Below the pieces are notes generated by a model. The model saw only the letters and a list, made by a program, of their open reading frames with translations, did no database searches and had not been told where the DNA came from. The position numbers were made by a program, and so were the translations under genes. Source: Bombus terrestris (taxonomy: Eukaryota > Arthropoda > Insecta > Hymenoptera > Apidae). From it: a DNA stretch of 64,000 nt. Every line of letters starts with the position of its first letter. Position 1 is the stretch's first letter. Shown piece after piece: positions 36,190-48,490 of this stretch. The DNA is taken from contig NC_063285.1 in the NCBI RefSeq assembly GCF_910591885.1, positions 6,419,395 to 6,483,394 on the forward strand, written 5' to 3'.

Positions 36190-39100
36190 ATGTTGAGACA
36201 AGTGACACCGGAGAAGGTTATCCACATTGTTTGGCTTAGTGCTGCTTTATCTTTCTGTTGGCCGCTTCCTATTAGTAGCAGCAGAACTCGAGTCCTTGGT
36301 TTCAGAATTCTACAAATAAGTGCAATTATTAGTGCTTGCATGTTACTTCTGCCTATGTTATATTCGATTTATTTGCACCCTGATGATCTGGTCGTTGTTT
36401 TTAAATGTATGTGCATGTCAACAGCTTTGTGTCAACTTATCGTTCAGACTACTATGTGTTGGATTAACCAAGACTCTCTACAAGTAAGTTTCTATTTGCT
36501 TACCTTTGGCATTCAATGTAAACAGATATGTGTTTTAACTATGAATTTACAGCGTACAGTTAGAGAAATGATGACTTATGTTAAAGAAACGCAACAGTAT
36601 GAAAAGGAAATTTTCTATAAATATATCACGAGATGCGACATATTGTGCATATGTACCATAGTATGTATGTACGCGACTGCGACTGGTTTTTCATTGGGAC
36701 CTGCAATCTTGCCAATTTCTTTTCCAGCCGATGCGGAATATCCGTTTCGCGTTAATTATACGCCAATGAATATTATTATATATGCGCATCAATCTATTCT
36801 TAGCTACCAATGCGCTGCACATAGTTGCGTGAGTATATTTGGAGCGCTATTACTTTGGTTCACAGCCGCAAGATTCGAATGTTTGGCTATGGAATTAGAG
36901 AAAAGTACAACTATCAATACGCTAATTGTTTGCATTAAAAAGCAATTATCTTTAAGGAGGTAAAGGCAACATTTGGTAATTATATCGATCAGAGCGCACA
37001 TCACCAATTTCAAGTATTTTCAACTGTGTTGTCAAAGCTGTAGTTTTCAAAGTGCTCGTAAAAATGTTTTGTAAACTTTTTATTTCGGTATGAGTTATCC
37101 GGTTAGTTTCTGGTTACCCTTGTTGTTTATTGTTTTTTTCGTGTATTAACTAACCCAAAGGATCCAAACCTAAAATCAAACCAAAAAAGTTGGTCATTTA
37201 CTGAAGTATTCATTTCTTTTCTTTCTCTGTATACAAAATAAAACGTGAGACGTATAAATGCATCGCCGTGGAAATATACAGAGTAAGTAAAAGGAAACTA
37301 TCATATAATATAGCTAGAATTGTAATAATAAATAAAATAATAATTATAAAAAGTGTTTTAAATGAATTAAGTTGCATTTGAAGTGGTCTGTCGGATGGAT
37401 GCAATCTGATTTTTTTACACCTTATATTTTCTGAGATATCAAGGCGACCTTGGATTTTTCAAGGTTAATGTGTTTGTTTTCTAACACGATTTCGTAATTC
37501 GCGGGCCTCCAGTGAGTCGTTTGTTTGTCGTAGATCGCAGGAGCCTCACCATACTCTCTTATTTACACTCTTCACGGTAACCCACGGACCGCCTTTTTCG
37601 CTCTTGTCACGTAAAATAAAAAGCAGGAGGCTCGAACGAAAAGAAAAAAATTAAGGTAACAAAAAAAACAAGAGAATTTATTTCTTGTATTCTGAATTTA
37701 CACTGACTGCGATTTTGTTCTGAGCTCCAGCCGTGACTTTCCAAGACTGAAGCTCTTACAATTTGACTTTTGGTGGCATCTGTTTCTTCTTTGTTTGTCA
37801 TCCCTCAATATCCCCACTACCCTGTAGGCGTACGTGACCGTTGTCACGCTTCTAGGACATTCGGTGGAAGGACCGTTAGGATACAGATGACTCATTAGGC
37901 ACTTCGGCGATATACATTGTCGCCAAGCCCGCCACATCTCTATCTCCATCATCGGTCCATCGGATTTGAAGTATGCCGGTCGTGACACTCTCGTCGCTCG
38001 CATTCTCGATGGTCTGATAATCGAGAGGATTAGTCGTGCGGTATTCGGCGGAGAAGCTCTGCGCCCCTGTTGTAGCCGATGAAAAGATGAATTCAAGTTT
38101 TAAAATAAGGTGGTCTTGATTTGTCCTTGAAACTCAAAATTACGCAAAATACTGAGTGCAATAGTATCACTCTGCTTTCTTTCAGAATTCTCGTCGTCTA
38201 CTTTACATTTCTCTAAATAGAATCGGAATGATTGATGAACTACTCTGAGTGCGTCTGATTTCATTTTCTCACACGCTCTTTCAATACGTCATCGCATATC
38301 TTCTGTGCTAATTGGTACTTTTTGACAAACAGCGGGTTTTAATGTCTTCCGCAAGAAGAACTGTAGTTGATTTAGACTCGACGAAAGTAAGTCCGTTTAG
38401 ACGAATCCATCTATTTGAAAATAGCTGTTGGATAATTTTCCTCGAAATTAAAGTGTAATGTGTCGCGTACTAGTCTTGTTAGTACATTATAAATATAAGT
38501 AGAATGTAAATTTTGCGAACATCGTACGAAAGCTCTTCTAAGAACAGATATGATACATTCATCAGTAATCTAACGTATTTGTTTCGTTTATCAAGATGTA
38601 TGGATTGCTATAGAATGCATATGACACAACGAATTAGAAAAAATGTGCGAAATAATCGGACTCACTCAGAATAGTTCACCAAATATTCTGACAGCGTTTG
38701 AAGAAACGCGAAAAAGTGAACGACGAAAACTCTGAACAAAAACAATAAAACAAAGTAACACAATTACACTGGATATCTTCTCTCGTCGTACGGTTCAATG
38801 CCAGCTCAAGGACACCCTATTACAGATAATTGAAATTGTATTTTACTGGCTAGAAAGTAACATTAAAATAAAGATATGTTGACCTTGAAAAATCCCAGTG
38901 ACCCTGGTATTTAAAAAATATAAGATACAAAGAAATCATTCAAATGCAACATTTCGAACGTTATTTGATACAATTAATAGATAACGAACTATGTTAGATA
39001 ATAGTTTTTATTGAGTTATCTTATGTAATATAATCATGACCGTACAGAAACCCTATCTCAATCTATTGTTTCAATGTGAAGAAGATTTTAATAGACACTT

Positions 39101-42100
39101 CGTAATCCCAGCTTCACAACCTTTATAACTGGCTACCCAGCCACCCGTTTCCCGTTGCAGTTATAGCATCTAACTTCCTCTATTTTTCCCGTGGATGGGC
39201 AGTGTATCGTTAGATGATTTTTTGCGCATTTAACGCATACCGGGGTTCTATTGCAATAGATTTTTGTGTGGCCGTATTGCTGACACCTTATGCATTGTGG
39301 GATATCTTTTTTATGTCTAGGTGGCTCCGCTTTTACTATTGTGTTTAGTAATTTTTCTATATCGTATTTGTCTTTGTTATTGTTTCTAGGTTCTAGTTCG
39401 ACTAGAAATAGCGGTAATGGTTGTTTGGTATCATACTTGTTTATGTTGTTTATTGACCTTACCTGGGGTCTGATTTTTGCTAGTTCTTCGCTTATTTTGT
39501 CGGTATTTGTTTTTGGGTGTAATCCCCTGATTACTGCTTTGTAGGTTTTGTCGGATTTGAGCTGGTAGGTATGATACGCTGCATTTTTATCCTTTAGTGA
39601 TCTTGTCACTTTTCTGAATGTGTCTGGGGTGTTGGTTTGCACTTTCACCTGATCTATTTTTGTTTGTTTAATGGCGTAGTTTTCTTTCCCTGCCGTGTTG
39701 TTTAGCAGTTCAATGAGGGCGTCTATTATTTCCGCATCTATGTATATTGATGGTGGTTTAGCAATGCGGATTGTCGGACTTTCCATTTGGTCCGTTGCTG
39801 TCTCCTCTGGCAGAGCGCTGAATGGATTATGCAGTTTGATATCTTGAAGCCATTGTTTTTTTTTTCAAGTGTTTCAGTTTTCCTCGCGCTTGCGAACGGG
39901 GTTACCTTGCGTTTTTTGCTGGAAGTTGCCACCGTCCAGCTTTCTTCGTGGTGTATTGGTTCATTGACCTCTCCGTCGGCTTGTGTTGTTTCCATGATAT
40001 CGTCTTTTTTCTCTACATATGTAGAGTCTGTAGCTCTATTTATAAAATATGTGTCTCCTGCATTGGTTATTTTTATTGGTGGAATCTGCATGATTCCACG
40101 TTTTGTCGATGTGCGTTTACTTTGCCGCTTTCTCTTCTCTCTTGCCGCACTTTCACTGGAGCACTGTTTCGCACGTCCGTTTAGGTCGCCTGCACAGGCG
40201 GAACTGTTCGAATAATTTATCGTTATGTATTCGAATACATTATTCAAATAGCGATTGCTATAGTATTTGAATAATATTGCGAGTAACTGCTTAATTATTT
40301 TCGATTTCTTTTGAATTTTGTAAAATTCTTACTATTCTACTGATAATATTTTATCTATAATTATATACATACTTGACCTTTTGTATTGAATTAACAGAAT
40401 ATTCGATGCACAACGTTGTAATACATAAACATACTATCAGCATTAAAATAGTACGAATTACCTACAAGTTTCAAATATGAAAAGTCGATATTTTGAATGA
40501 GAGTGAAAGTATTTTATTTTGAGGTTTTATCTCGGAATAAAAAGTGCAAACGTGGATGAATGTATTTTATAGAACTTCGTTATTCAGAAATGTTAGAAAT
40601 TAGGATTTCCAGTGGTTTCTACCCTCTATAGTAATTTATTGATAGATGGATTTACTACAGTAGATTCAACAGAAAACAATGATTATTTAACTTGAACTTA
40701 ATGCAGTAGCGTGATATGACAACTCCCAATTAACGATTCTTGACTCTTCGCTCTCTGGTGGCTAACTGACGATCAACGACTGCGGTGCCGATATATATTG
40801 AAGTTTTCCGACCCTTTCGACTTGTCGGCATTTGCACTTTATCGTTGACATTGTCTGTATGCCGGTGATCTTTCTGCAGTACTATAATGAAGACCAAAGA
40901 AGCTGCTGTAAAGAGAATCGTTATGCCACAAAGTAAACACTAAAGAATATGTAGAGTTTTCCTAGAAGTGACACCCATTTCAATATTCTATAAGAAAGGA
41001 ATTACAAAAGAAATATTTATAGTGATTAATTTGAAAAATTACGTAGTGTTTATGTATGTCCTTTTTATGGAATTTAAATATGATTAATATTGAGAGACAG
41101 AACGTTTTCGAGACATTAGTGGCATCGGCTGAAGGAACAGCTTTAACTATAAATCATATTGAAAGCGTAAACATGACGGTACAATTCTTTAGGAATATAA
41201 AGGTTGTTGTTATTTCTATATTTAGAGGTAAGATCACAATAGTTATTAATTTATTCTTCGGATAAATCTCTCGTACCGTTTTGAGCTGAATAACCTTTAT
41301 TGCACTTTCTTACATAGACTAGGGATAAAAAATAAAAGAATATCTTAAACCTTAAACCTTAAATCTATCGATTATATCTAGAATTATCTTCTAGTTACTA
41401 TATATTGTAAACGAGTCACCATCCACAATTATACGCAGAATTTCAAATGGTTATTACTGACAAGTATAGACAAAATAATTTTCGTATTATTATTGTAATA
41501 ACGTATGCAGTATTATTTTTTCACGCAACTTGTCTTCCATTTCTTATGTTCGTTAGGGGCCGCCAGAGGATATTGATAGTGCAGATGATGACTTTTTCGA
41601 TTTTGGATCATCACAATCTGAAACAAATAATTGGGTTTCTATTAATACAGAATTGGAAGTCACAAAATTTTTCTTCCTTGAAAGTCGTGATTTGCATATA
41701 TTAAAGTATTACCCATTGATTCGACGTGTATTTTCTTTGATATGTACCGGTCTCTTCTCCTGCGCCCATGGAGAGATTGTTCAGTTATGCGTCAATGATA
41801 AATTTTTCCAAAGAGCAAAAATCTGCTATATTTAACGTTTGAAAGAAAGTTCATTGTAAAGGTCAATATGAAAAGAAATGTACAATAATGCGTGAAAAAG
41901 TATTTTATATTCAGTATATTAAACATATTCCTCCATCTGTAACATAATATAATTAAATACATATAACAAATACACATATTCTAATTGGAATAAATCTTTA
42001 TCCGATTAGATGATATTTCTTTTAGATTAGATGATATCGGCTTTTTCTTTCCTTTTCTTTTATATATGTTCGTCAATTTCTACGAAACGCCTTGGCTAAT

Positions 42101-45100
42101 CTTGATGGTCCTTTTCGCATCTTGTAGGGCATATTCTCCCGTTGATCTCATTAAGAAAACTTTTTCGATTTGTTTATTTTAAACTGTTTTAAAACACTAA
42201 TTTCACAAATGAATACTATACCGATTTCGTGTATGTTCATCGATTTCTATGGAACGACTTGATCAGCCAAAACGGTTCCTGTTGCATCTCATAGAACATG
42301 TTTTTCCGTTGGCCTCGTTATATAATCTTTTTGCATTAATTTTCTGTGAACTAAATTTTTGCAAAAATCAACATTTTATGTATGTTTATCGATTACTTTG
42401 AATTGGATTGAGTTATCAGGATGAAACCTTTTGCATTGCATCTCTGGTAGGGGTAGTGCGCCAAGATTAGTCTCATCTGCAAAATTTGTCCAATTTATTT
42501 ATTGTTTACTACTATTATTGCAAAGAATTTGCTGATCATCAATTTCAGTTACATATGATCAGTGAGATCTCTGCAATTGTTGCATCTCAAGATGATTCTA
42601 TTTGCTTCGTGTAGGGTATGTCTTCTATTGATCCCATTACAGAATTTTTCACACATATTTATTGTCAAAAACAAACATTTAATTTTTATGTATACGCATC
42701 AATCGCTCTGTGCTAGATAAAGCTGTCGGTGTGAAACATCTTGCATCTTGTAAGGATAGTCTAACAATTGTTCTCGCTTGTGAAATTTATTCAACTTCTT
42801 TATTCTTAACTATCGTTATTGCAAATGATCTGAATTATTCGTCGTTTCATTCGGTTCTATCCCACCATTTCTGCACAAACTCGTTGCTAAAAGCGATGAA
42901 ATTGAGCGGTTGCTTTACAAAGTTTTCCGTGAAAGAGTATATCGCTCGTTTCTAAACATAGGCTTGTTATTCAAAACTGACTTGTTCCGTGTATTTTATT
43001 ACTAACTCTTCGTTTCAAAGATACTTGGGTCGTTTTTTTACACATTGATCATAGGAAGTAGGCTTCAGCTGTTTTTTTGGCGAAGGAAGTCTTGGTAATC
43101 TTTGCATTTCTGCAAGTGCTTTTTCGTCATGCGAATCATGGAGAAATTTGTTAGGCGCTAAATCAGATGTAGCTAGACCGTCTCACGTTTTAACACGACT
43201 AACAGTGTTACGCTTTGCCGATCATCTTTCAAATGAAGCATTCAAGTAAACTTTAATTTGTGGCGGCATCGACCACGGAACTTTCCAACGGCTTCGCGAT
43301 ACAAAGGGCTATTCCGTCAAAGCGCAATACCGACGTGCCCAATCTACCATCGATATCTCTAAGTTTCTTTCGCCGAATTCTCAGAAGAACGTATACGTGG
43401 CGACCGCCGTGGTACATCTAATAAACACACGTGTAGTTGGGATATCGAGGGGCAACAAAGGAAAGACTCCGTGGTTTCGAACAAAAGCATCAGTTAGTCT
43501 ATCTCAAGCTGCGAAGTACAACAGGTCTCGTTATAAGCAAACCACTAACAAAACCTTAATTGTTATATTTTCGTCTTAATTGTTCATTGTTCATCGTTGA
43601 CTGAAATTGTTGCTTCTTTATTTATTATTAAACTTTTGTTAACAAATCCAGTGTAGTTTTCCGTATGCACTCATTCCAACCACCTCTATTCTCGTAATAG
43701 AAATAGGGGATCAATCAGTTCGTGGCGTCGATTGTTTAATCGTAACGAGAATTTACGACTCTCGTTGACGCGTTATCTCGCGATCGCGTCTCCCCGCGAA
43801 CGGTTGAAACAAAGAGCAACACAGATTTGGTCCTTTGAAGAATTCTTTTTGCCAAGACTAATTACAACCCTGGTTAGTGTAGTATCTTGTAATTTATATA
43901 CAGTCACTACCGCTTAAGATAAGGGATAACATTCTTCGTTTAACATTAATTCCATAACCGTTCGTCGCCTGAAACACTGCGTCCGGGAATGCTTCGTTTT
44001 CTAGCTGATTTCTTCAAAATGTTGACGATGTAAATTTTTTACGATTCCCATTGCACCGTTCATCAAACCATCAGAAGTTGCTATGTTTCGTTTTAACATA
44101 ATTAATGATCTCTCAGTTAACGGTATTGTATGCAACATTTCGTTGCATTTATTTACATTTTCAGAAATAACATCGTCGTCGAAACTCGTCTACTGAATCA
44201 ATAATGTATATATAATAATGTGAATGTATATGTATAATAATGTGAATGATCATCTATCATTTTTGTATGATATTCGTCCATTAATTTTGCTGTCGGGAAT
44301 ATTCTTAGTGTTGCACCGAATGTTGAATATTCTTAGTATTGCTTGTTGAGGAATTTTTATGTCATCAAATCGTAACTTATATAATAGGTCGATAAACTCT
44401 TTATCGTCCTTCTGCCTTATATTAGTGACGAGTTTGCAGATTGAAAATTTGTACCAAGAATTAATCTCTGCGCTGTGATTGTAATAATCACGGGGGTAGT
44501 TATATGATAAATAAAATACATTTATGCGAAATAGTTCTTCGCTGGTCTTGAATTCTTAGAGTCTGTGTTCTCAATTCCCGTTTATATAGTATAGACAGTA
44601 TAGACGGAATTCAATGTGTAACACCGAAAATTTTTTAGTAATACCTCGGAAACTAATAAATACCTGAAACTAAAATTTTGGATCCACCCTTCACCTCTTT
44701 CCCATCTCTCAAATTTCTTTCAAACTTCATGATTAATTATTGATGTCTTTCGAAACTACGTTTGAATATTGCTATGCATTATATACATTTATCATGATAA
44801 TAAAACACTGTTTAAAAAGAAAAGTAACTACGATCATCGACCATCATTCTTAGAGAGGTTCACGCCTTCCCCTTATGGTATGCCACACTGTATGACATTT
44901 CCCGGCCACGCCGTCCTTATTCGAAGTGTCCGTAACAACGCTTCATCGCAGCAGGCCATAGCCATTTGAAAGGAAGGACACAAGTTCGCGACTAGGGCCA
45001 AATTAAACCCTTTGAGTGCTGTGGGCGCATATAGGTGTCTGGCGAAAGCTATCGGTGTGGACTAAGGATATATATATGCGCTTTTTGTAAGTGTCCGGCA

Positions 45101-46561
45101 TGGGCTAAGGACGCAGGTATGGGTTTTTCAATTTTTCCGAACACCTACGCAGAAGTAATACTATTACGTTTGTGTGAAATAAATATAAATGCATTCCTTA
45201 CGGCAGTAAACAAATGCCAATAGTGGCTCGTTATTGTTGAAGTGGTCACCACTTGTAAGAAAACTGTACATCTGGTTTTTTTTAGTTTTCTCAAGCACTG
45301 AATTTTTCACACACAACTAAATTATTAACTTGTGTTATATTTACTAAATTTAGTTTTCTAGTTTATTGTTTTCTAGTTTATTACCCAAATTCTAGTTAAC
45401 TGTAAATTTCAATGTTTATAATAAATAATTAAAAATAACTAAAAAATAACGCTCTTGAATCATTTAATCTCGTGCAAAAAAATTACTATAACTTATTACG
45501 ATTTGCGCTTTGAATAGTCAATCAACAAGTCCACAGCGATCGTCAGCGCTAGACGCGCGCCGTGCGTACGGACGACATAGGCCGCGAGTAGTCAGCACTC
45601 AAAGGGTTAATCTCACTCAAACTTAACGCACATTTGATCTATAACAAAGTAAGAGGTATCGAAATAATTTTTATGGACATAAAATTTTTAAATTTTAATT
45701 AAAATAAAAACTGTTTCGAAAATTAAAATTAAACAACAGTTATATGTATAAGTGAAATTACTCAGAATAATAACCCTGGCAACTTATTTGAAAATTATTG
45801 AAATCGATGAATTGTACTCTGATCGATATAATTACCCAATATTTTACAAAGTATAGATCGAACGATACATTTACGTTCGTTGTAAGTGTTCTATTCTTTT
45901 AGATACGCAGAGGAAGTGCTAAATAATTTTCGTATTATGGTACTTTTTTCAATAATAATAAGCACACTTGTCTTGACTTTTGGTGGAATTATATTAATTG
46001 TGGTAAGTGAGACTTCTTGTGTTTTACGTATAATATAACGATTTGATAATACTATTTCTAAATAGAATTCACCACTGCTTCTAAAACTGCAGTTCGTAAT
46101 CGTATCTCTCACTGTACTTACGGAAGTTTTCATGTACGCATGGCCTGCTGACCACTTAAGAGAAATGGTAAATCATGTTCTACGTAATCGTAATTTGTAT
46201 ATAATTTATTTGTTACATTGTCCTAAGTGCAGTCGATCTACCACATTTCTTAGAGCACAAATGTTTCACGAAGTGCATACAACTTGATATGGTATAAACA
46301 GACGTTAGAAATACAAAAGAATTTACTGAACGTATTAGTATTTCAAGAACCAATAACTTTGTCCGTCAGTTGCGTGTTACCAGAGCTCTCTCTCCGTTAT
46401 TATTGTTCGGTACGACAAGTTAATATTCAAATGTCAATTGCGATAAATATATCAACGAAGGATAACATATAAATAACAAATTGATGACGTTTCAGTATCT
46501 ATCCAATGCCATGTCCATCTTCACCGCTTTGCGTGCCGCGATAGGAGATAATTCTACATAA
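36190..46561 (+). CDS. Insect odorant receptor (7tm_6 family), OR-2, six exons
   Basis: Exons: 36190-36483, 36553-36959, 45903-46002, 46066-46167, 46254-46409, 46496-46561 (stop TAA); 374 aa. Introns are GT-AG with matching phases; an Arg codon AG|A spans intron 2. Start ATG 36190 (MLRQVTPEKVIHIVWL) is chosen because receptor-like sequence begins there. Exon 1 holds helices 1-2, ending TMCWINQDSLQ. Exon 2 has YVKETQQYEKEIFYKYI, a helix and TARFECLAMELE-type sequence (TAARFECLAMELE). Exon 3 opens YAEEVLNNFRIMVLFS. Exon 4 has EVFMYAWPADHLREM. Exon 5 has SAYNLIWYKQ and PITLSVSCVLPELSLRYYCS. Exon 6 ends YLSNAMSIFTALRAAIG. These are standard OR landmarks and the length is normal. Exon 5 is 156 nt, the same as in OR-1. 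The 8.9-kb intron 2 is full of transposon relics. Expected partner is Orco; ligand unknown. Confidence 0.9.
36484..36552 (+). other. 69-nt intron 1 of OR-2 (frame-neutral)
   Basis: GTAAGT donor and TTTACAG acceptor. The intron is a multiple of three without stops, so a transcript keeping it would insert 23 residues. The spliced form restores the family's DSLQ/RTVREMMTYVKE junction, which is why splicing is preferred. Confidence 0.7.
36960..37604. other. OR-2 intron 2, left part
   Basis: AT-rich intron sequence with no readable element before the LTR at 37605. Confidence 0.35.
37605..37987 (-). repeat. Solo LTR, family C copy 3, with 4-bp target duplication
   Basis: Inverted relative to 32274: begins TGTCACGTAAAATAAAAAG and ends CCGGTCGTGACA on the + strand. 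CTCT flanks both sides (37601-37604 and 37988-37991). Sits in OR-2 intron 2. The frame at 37698-38096 runs through it and is not a gene. Confidence 0.85.
37988..39132. other. OR-2 intron 2 segment
   Basis: No exon or defined element is seen. Confidence 0.35.
39133..40215 (-). pseudogene. Jockey-type LINE ORF1 (gag-like) relic
   Basis: Two minus-strand frames (40215-39738 and 39786-39133) together encode a LINE ORF1. A Lys/Arg-rich N-terminus is followed by an IDALIELL...VTRSLKDKNAAYHTYQLK nucleic-acid-binding region. Zinc knuckles CIRCQQYGHTKIYC and CVKCAKNHLTIHC follow, with a third cut off after CYNCNG. The frames meet at a shift near 39780. The element stops inside the third knuckle, so no ORF2 is present. 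Related to ORF1 at 60410-61477. Confidence 0.8.
40216..41556. other. OR-2 intron 2 segment
   Basis: AT-rich; 40640-40870 looks like LTR-type debris (GATATATATTGAAG near 40790). No firm element. The frames at 41056-41265 and 41447-41704 are not assigned. Confidence 0.3.
41557..41835 (+). pseudogene. hAT-type transposase C-terminal relic
   Basis: One frame reads PPEDIDSADDDFFDFG, an acidic linker, then ELEVTKFFFLESRDL and LKYYPLIRRVF, then GLFSCAHGEIVQL. The order (acidic linker, yYPxIrxvF, LPSSAPVERLFS-like block) is that of the hAT dimerisation domain, with the usual SSAxxERxFS core eroded. No upstream catalytic part can be read. Confidence 0.55.
42064..42960. repeat. Ancient diverged tandem repeat, about five units of 140-170 bp
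   Basis: Unit starts are near 42064, 42230, 42379, 42548 and 42688. Each begins like TGTATGTTCATCGATTTCT. Each continues with a TTGCATCTCGTAGGGCAT-like core, a TTGATCTCATTA-like block and TTTTCCAATTTATTTATTGT. Units are well diverged, so the array is old and no longer homogenised. It lies in OR-2 intron 2. Confidence 0.62.
43259..43811 (+). repeat. LTR-like repeat, family A copy (553 bp)
   Basis: Starts TGTGGCGGCATCGACCACGG and ends GAACGGTTGAAACA. The copy at 57595-58146 is 552 bp with the same ends, and 48181-48490 is a right-hand part. TG...CA ends and constant length suggest an LTR. No target duplication was found. It contains an ATTATTAAACTTTTGTTAACA block and GATCAATCAGTTCGTGGCG. Confidence 0.65.
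43812..45006. other. OR-2 intron 2 segment
   Basis: AT-rich; a two-unit repeat of GTATATGTATAATAATGTGAATG is seen near 44205-44250. No gene. Confidence 0.35.
45007..45606. mobile_element. piggyBac-like non-autonomous element with TTAA duplication
   Basis: A 14-base perfect inverted repeat, CCCTTTGAGTGCTG at 45008-45021 and its complement at 45593-45606. TTAA flanks both sides (45003-45006 and 45607-45610); the left side has one extra A. TTAA targets and CCC-starting ends are the piggyBac hallmark. No transposase frame; about 600 bp. It lies 293 bp before exon 3 of OR-2. Confidence 0.68.
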
Positions 46562-48180
46562 GCGTATCCAGAGTATTCATTTTATCATATAATGAAGTTT
46601 TTGTTACGATCATGATTAGCATCACGATTACGATGTAAGTTCCGCAATTAGTAAAATGTCAACGCTATAATATCGGTGATAACTAAGTGTAATACTTATA
46701 TCAAACTTTGAACTCGTTGCTTAATACACAAATAGATGAATAAACAGGAATCACTGTTAGAAAATGTGACTCTGTATATTGTAACAGTTACATTACTTAT
46801 AATTAGTCACATGTTTGATGATTAGTTAAAATTCTTATTCCATTATTCGTAATATTATGATTAATACAAAGTGTTTGTCGTAACAATCGGATACTTCACA
46901 TCTGTTATAACTGAGCGTATATGTCGAAGGTTGATATAGCATTTAGTGTGAAGCTTAGGGGATTACCCTTAGCTGTAAGAGTAGAGGTAGCAGCTGATAG
47001 GGCCGTTTACATTACATGATATTGTTACAATGCTCCTGCACCACATATATATTACATTTCTTTCAAATAGTATATTGTCGATGAATAAAAATAGTGCAGC
47101 TTCCAACATTGACGCAGTCCACCGTGCCTTCCGGAGGATGTATTTAGTGGGACGATAGTACATAGTACACTGATGTTGTGCAGATTGTGTTTATCAAATT
47201 ATGTGTATTAAATTATAATTTGAATTTTTATTACTGCTTTGTGATAGTACCTTCTTTTTGGATTATCATGTGCTAGAAGATTGATTTCTGTATCAAACGC
47301 TTTAAGCTTATTCGTAAAATTTTGTAGAAATGAAATCTATTTACTTCACGGTACTTACAAGATATTATTAAAGAAAATGCATTTTGTAACTACATAAATC
47401 GTTGTAACTACATAAATTTATTTGTTGTGTATTATCATTATTGCCGTTATTCAAGTAAATGCAAATATATATCCAGAACCATTAAAAGATAACAGGATAC
47501 AGTAAATATTCTTGATGAACTGAGTTATTCTGTTAGCAAAATGTAAAATTGCGCTTTTATATTTATAGGGAACAGGGACCAAAATAAACACTTAACTTTC
47601 ATTTCTTGAAAAATTCTGTTCGAACTTATATGTCCGTTTAAGAAAATATCTGTTCCTGTGGAGTTGTTACGGAAAGAAATATTATTCGTAGGAACTTCCT
47701 TAAAAAGTGTTCTCGAGATATTTTAGATTCCGTTTAATGAAAATTTCGTAGAAATACGTTATTTTAAGACGTACATTAAAAAGGGTACCATGAGATATAT
47801 AAAAATACCAAACTATTAAATACTAGTTATATTTCACGATATAATATGTTACGCCACGAGGCTTACCACAGGCTGTATTTTCTAACCGTCGCTCGCGGCC
47901 CTACAATATCGCAGTCAGATCGTCTTATCTGACCGCCGGATCATATACAATGTATCGACGAGAGCATAGCTGTCGCCAAGCAGCGAGCTCTCGAAACGTC
48001 GAATTTTGTCCGTTACGTTTTCCACGCAAGAACAGACATACGTGATCATAGGCGCGAACGGTGGCGTGACCTAAGTATAGTGGGGGTCGTCTTAAAAATG
48101 AGACAAAGAAATCATCTAAAGTCGATCAGTTCCTTGTGACGCGTCGAACGTTACACATTGAATCGAATCTAACACATAAC
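46562..48180. other. Intergenic after OR-2
   Basis: AT-rich to about 47840. Then a GC-richer block (47850-48155) begins TGTTACGCCACGAGG and may be another LTR; its end could not be fixed. No gene. Confidence 0.35.
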
Positions 48181-48490
48181 GTCTATCTCAAGCTGCGAAG
48201 TGCGATAGGTCTCGTTATAAGAAAACCGCTAAACAAATCTTGACTGTTATCTTTTTCGTTTTTAATTGTTGATCTTTGACTGAATTTGTTGTTTCGTTAT
48301 TTTTATTAAACTTTTGTCAACCAACCCAGTGTAGTTGTTCGTATACACTCAAACCTAACCACCTCTATTTTCGTAATAGAAATAGGGGATCAATCAGTTT
48401 GTGGCGTCGATTGTTTAATCGTAACGAGAATTTACGACTCTCGTTGACGCGTTATCTCGCGATCGCGTCTCTCCGCGAATGGTTGAAACA
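48181..48490 (+). repeat. LTR-like repeat, family A right-hand part
   Basis: Matches the right part of 43259-43811, from GTCTATCTCAAGCTGCGAAG to GAATGGTTGAAACA, including GGGGATCAATCAGTTTGTGG. The left half is missing and is replaced by unrelated GC-richer sequence. Confidence 0.6.

Noticed and set aside
37698..38096. 132-codon minus-strand frame
   Set aside because: Runs through a solo LTR with 4-bp target duplication; no protein likeness.
39290..40215. Plus-strand open frames opposite the LINE ORF1 relic
   Set aside because: Antisense of zinc-knuckle coding sequence; no family likeness of their own.
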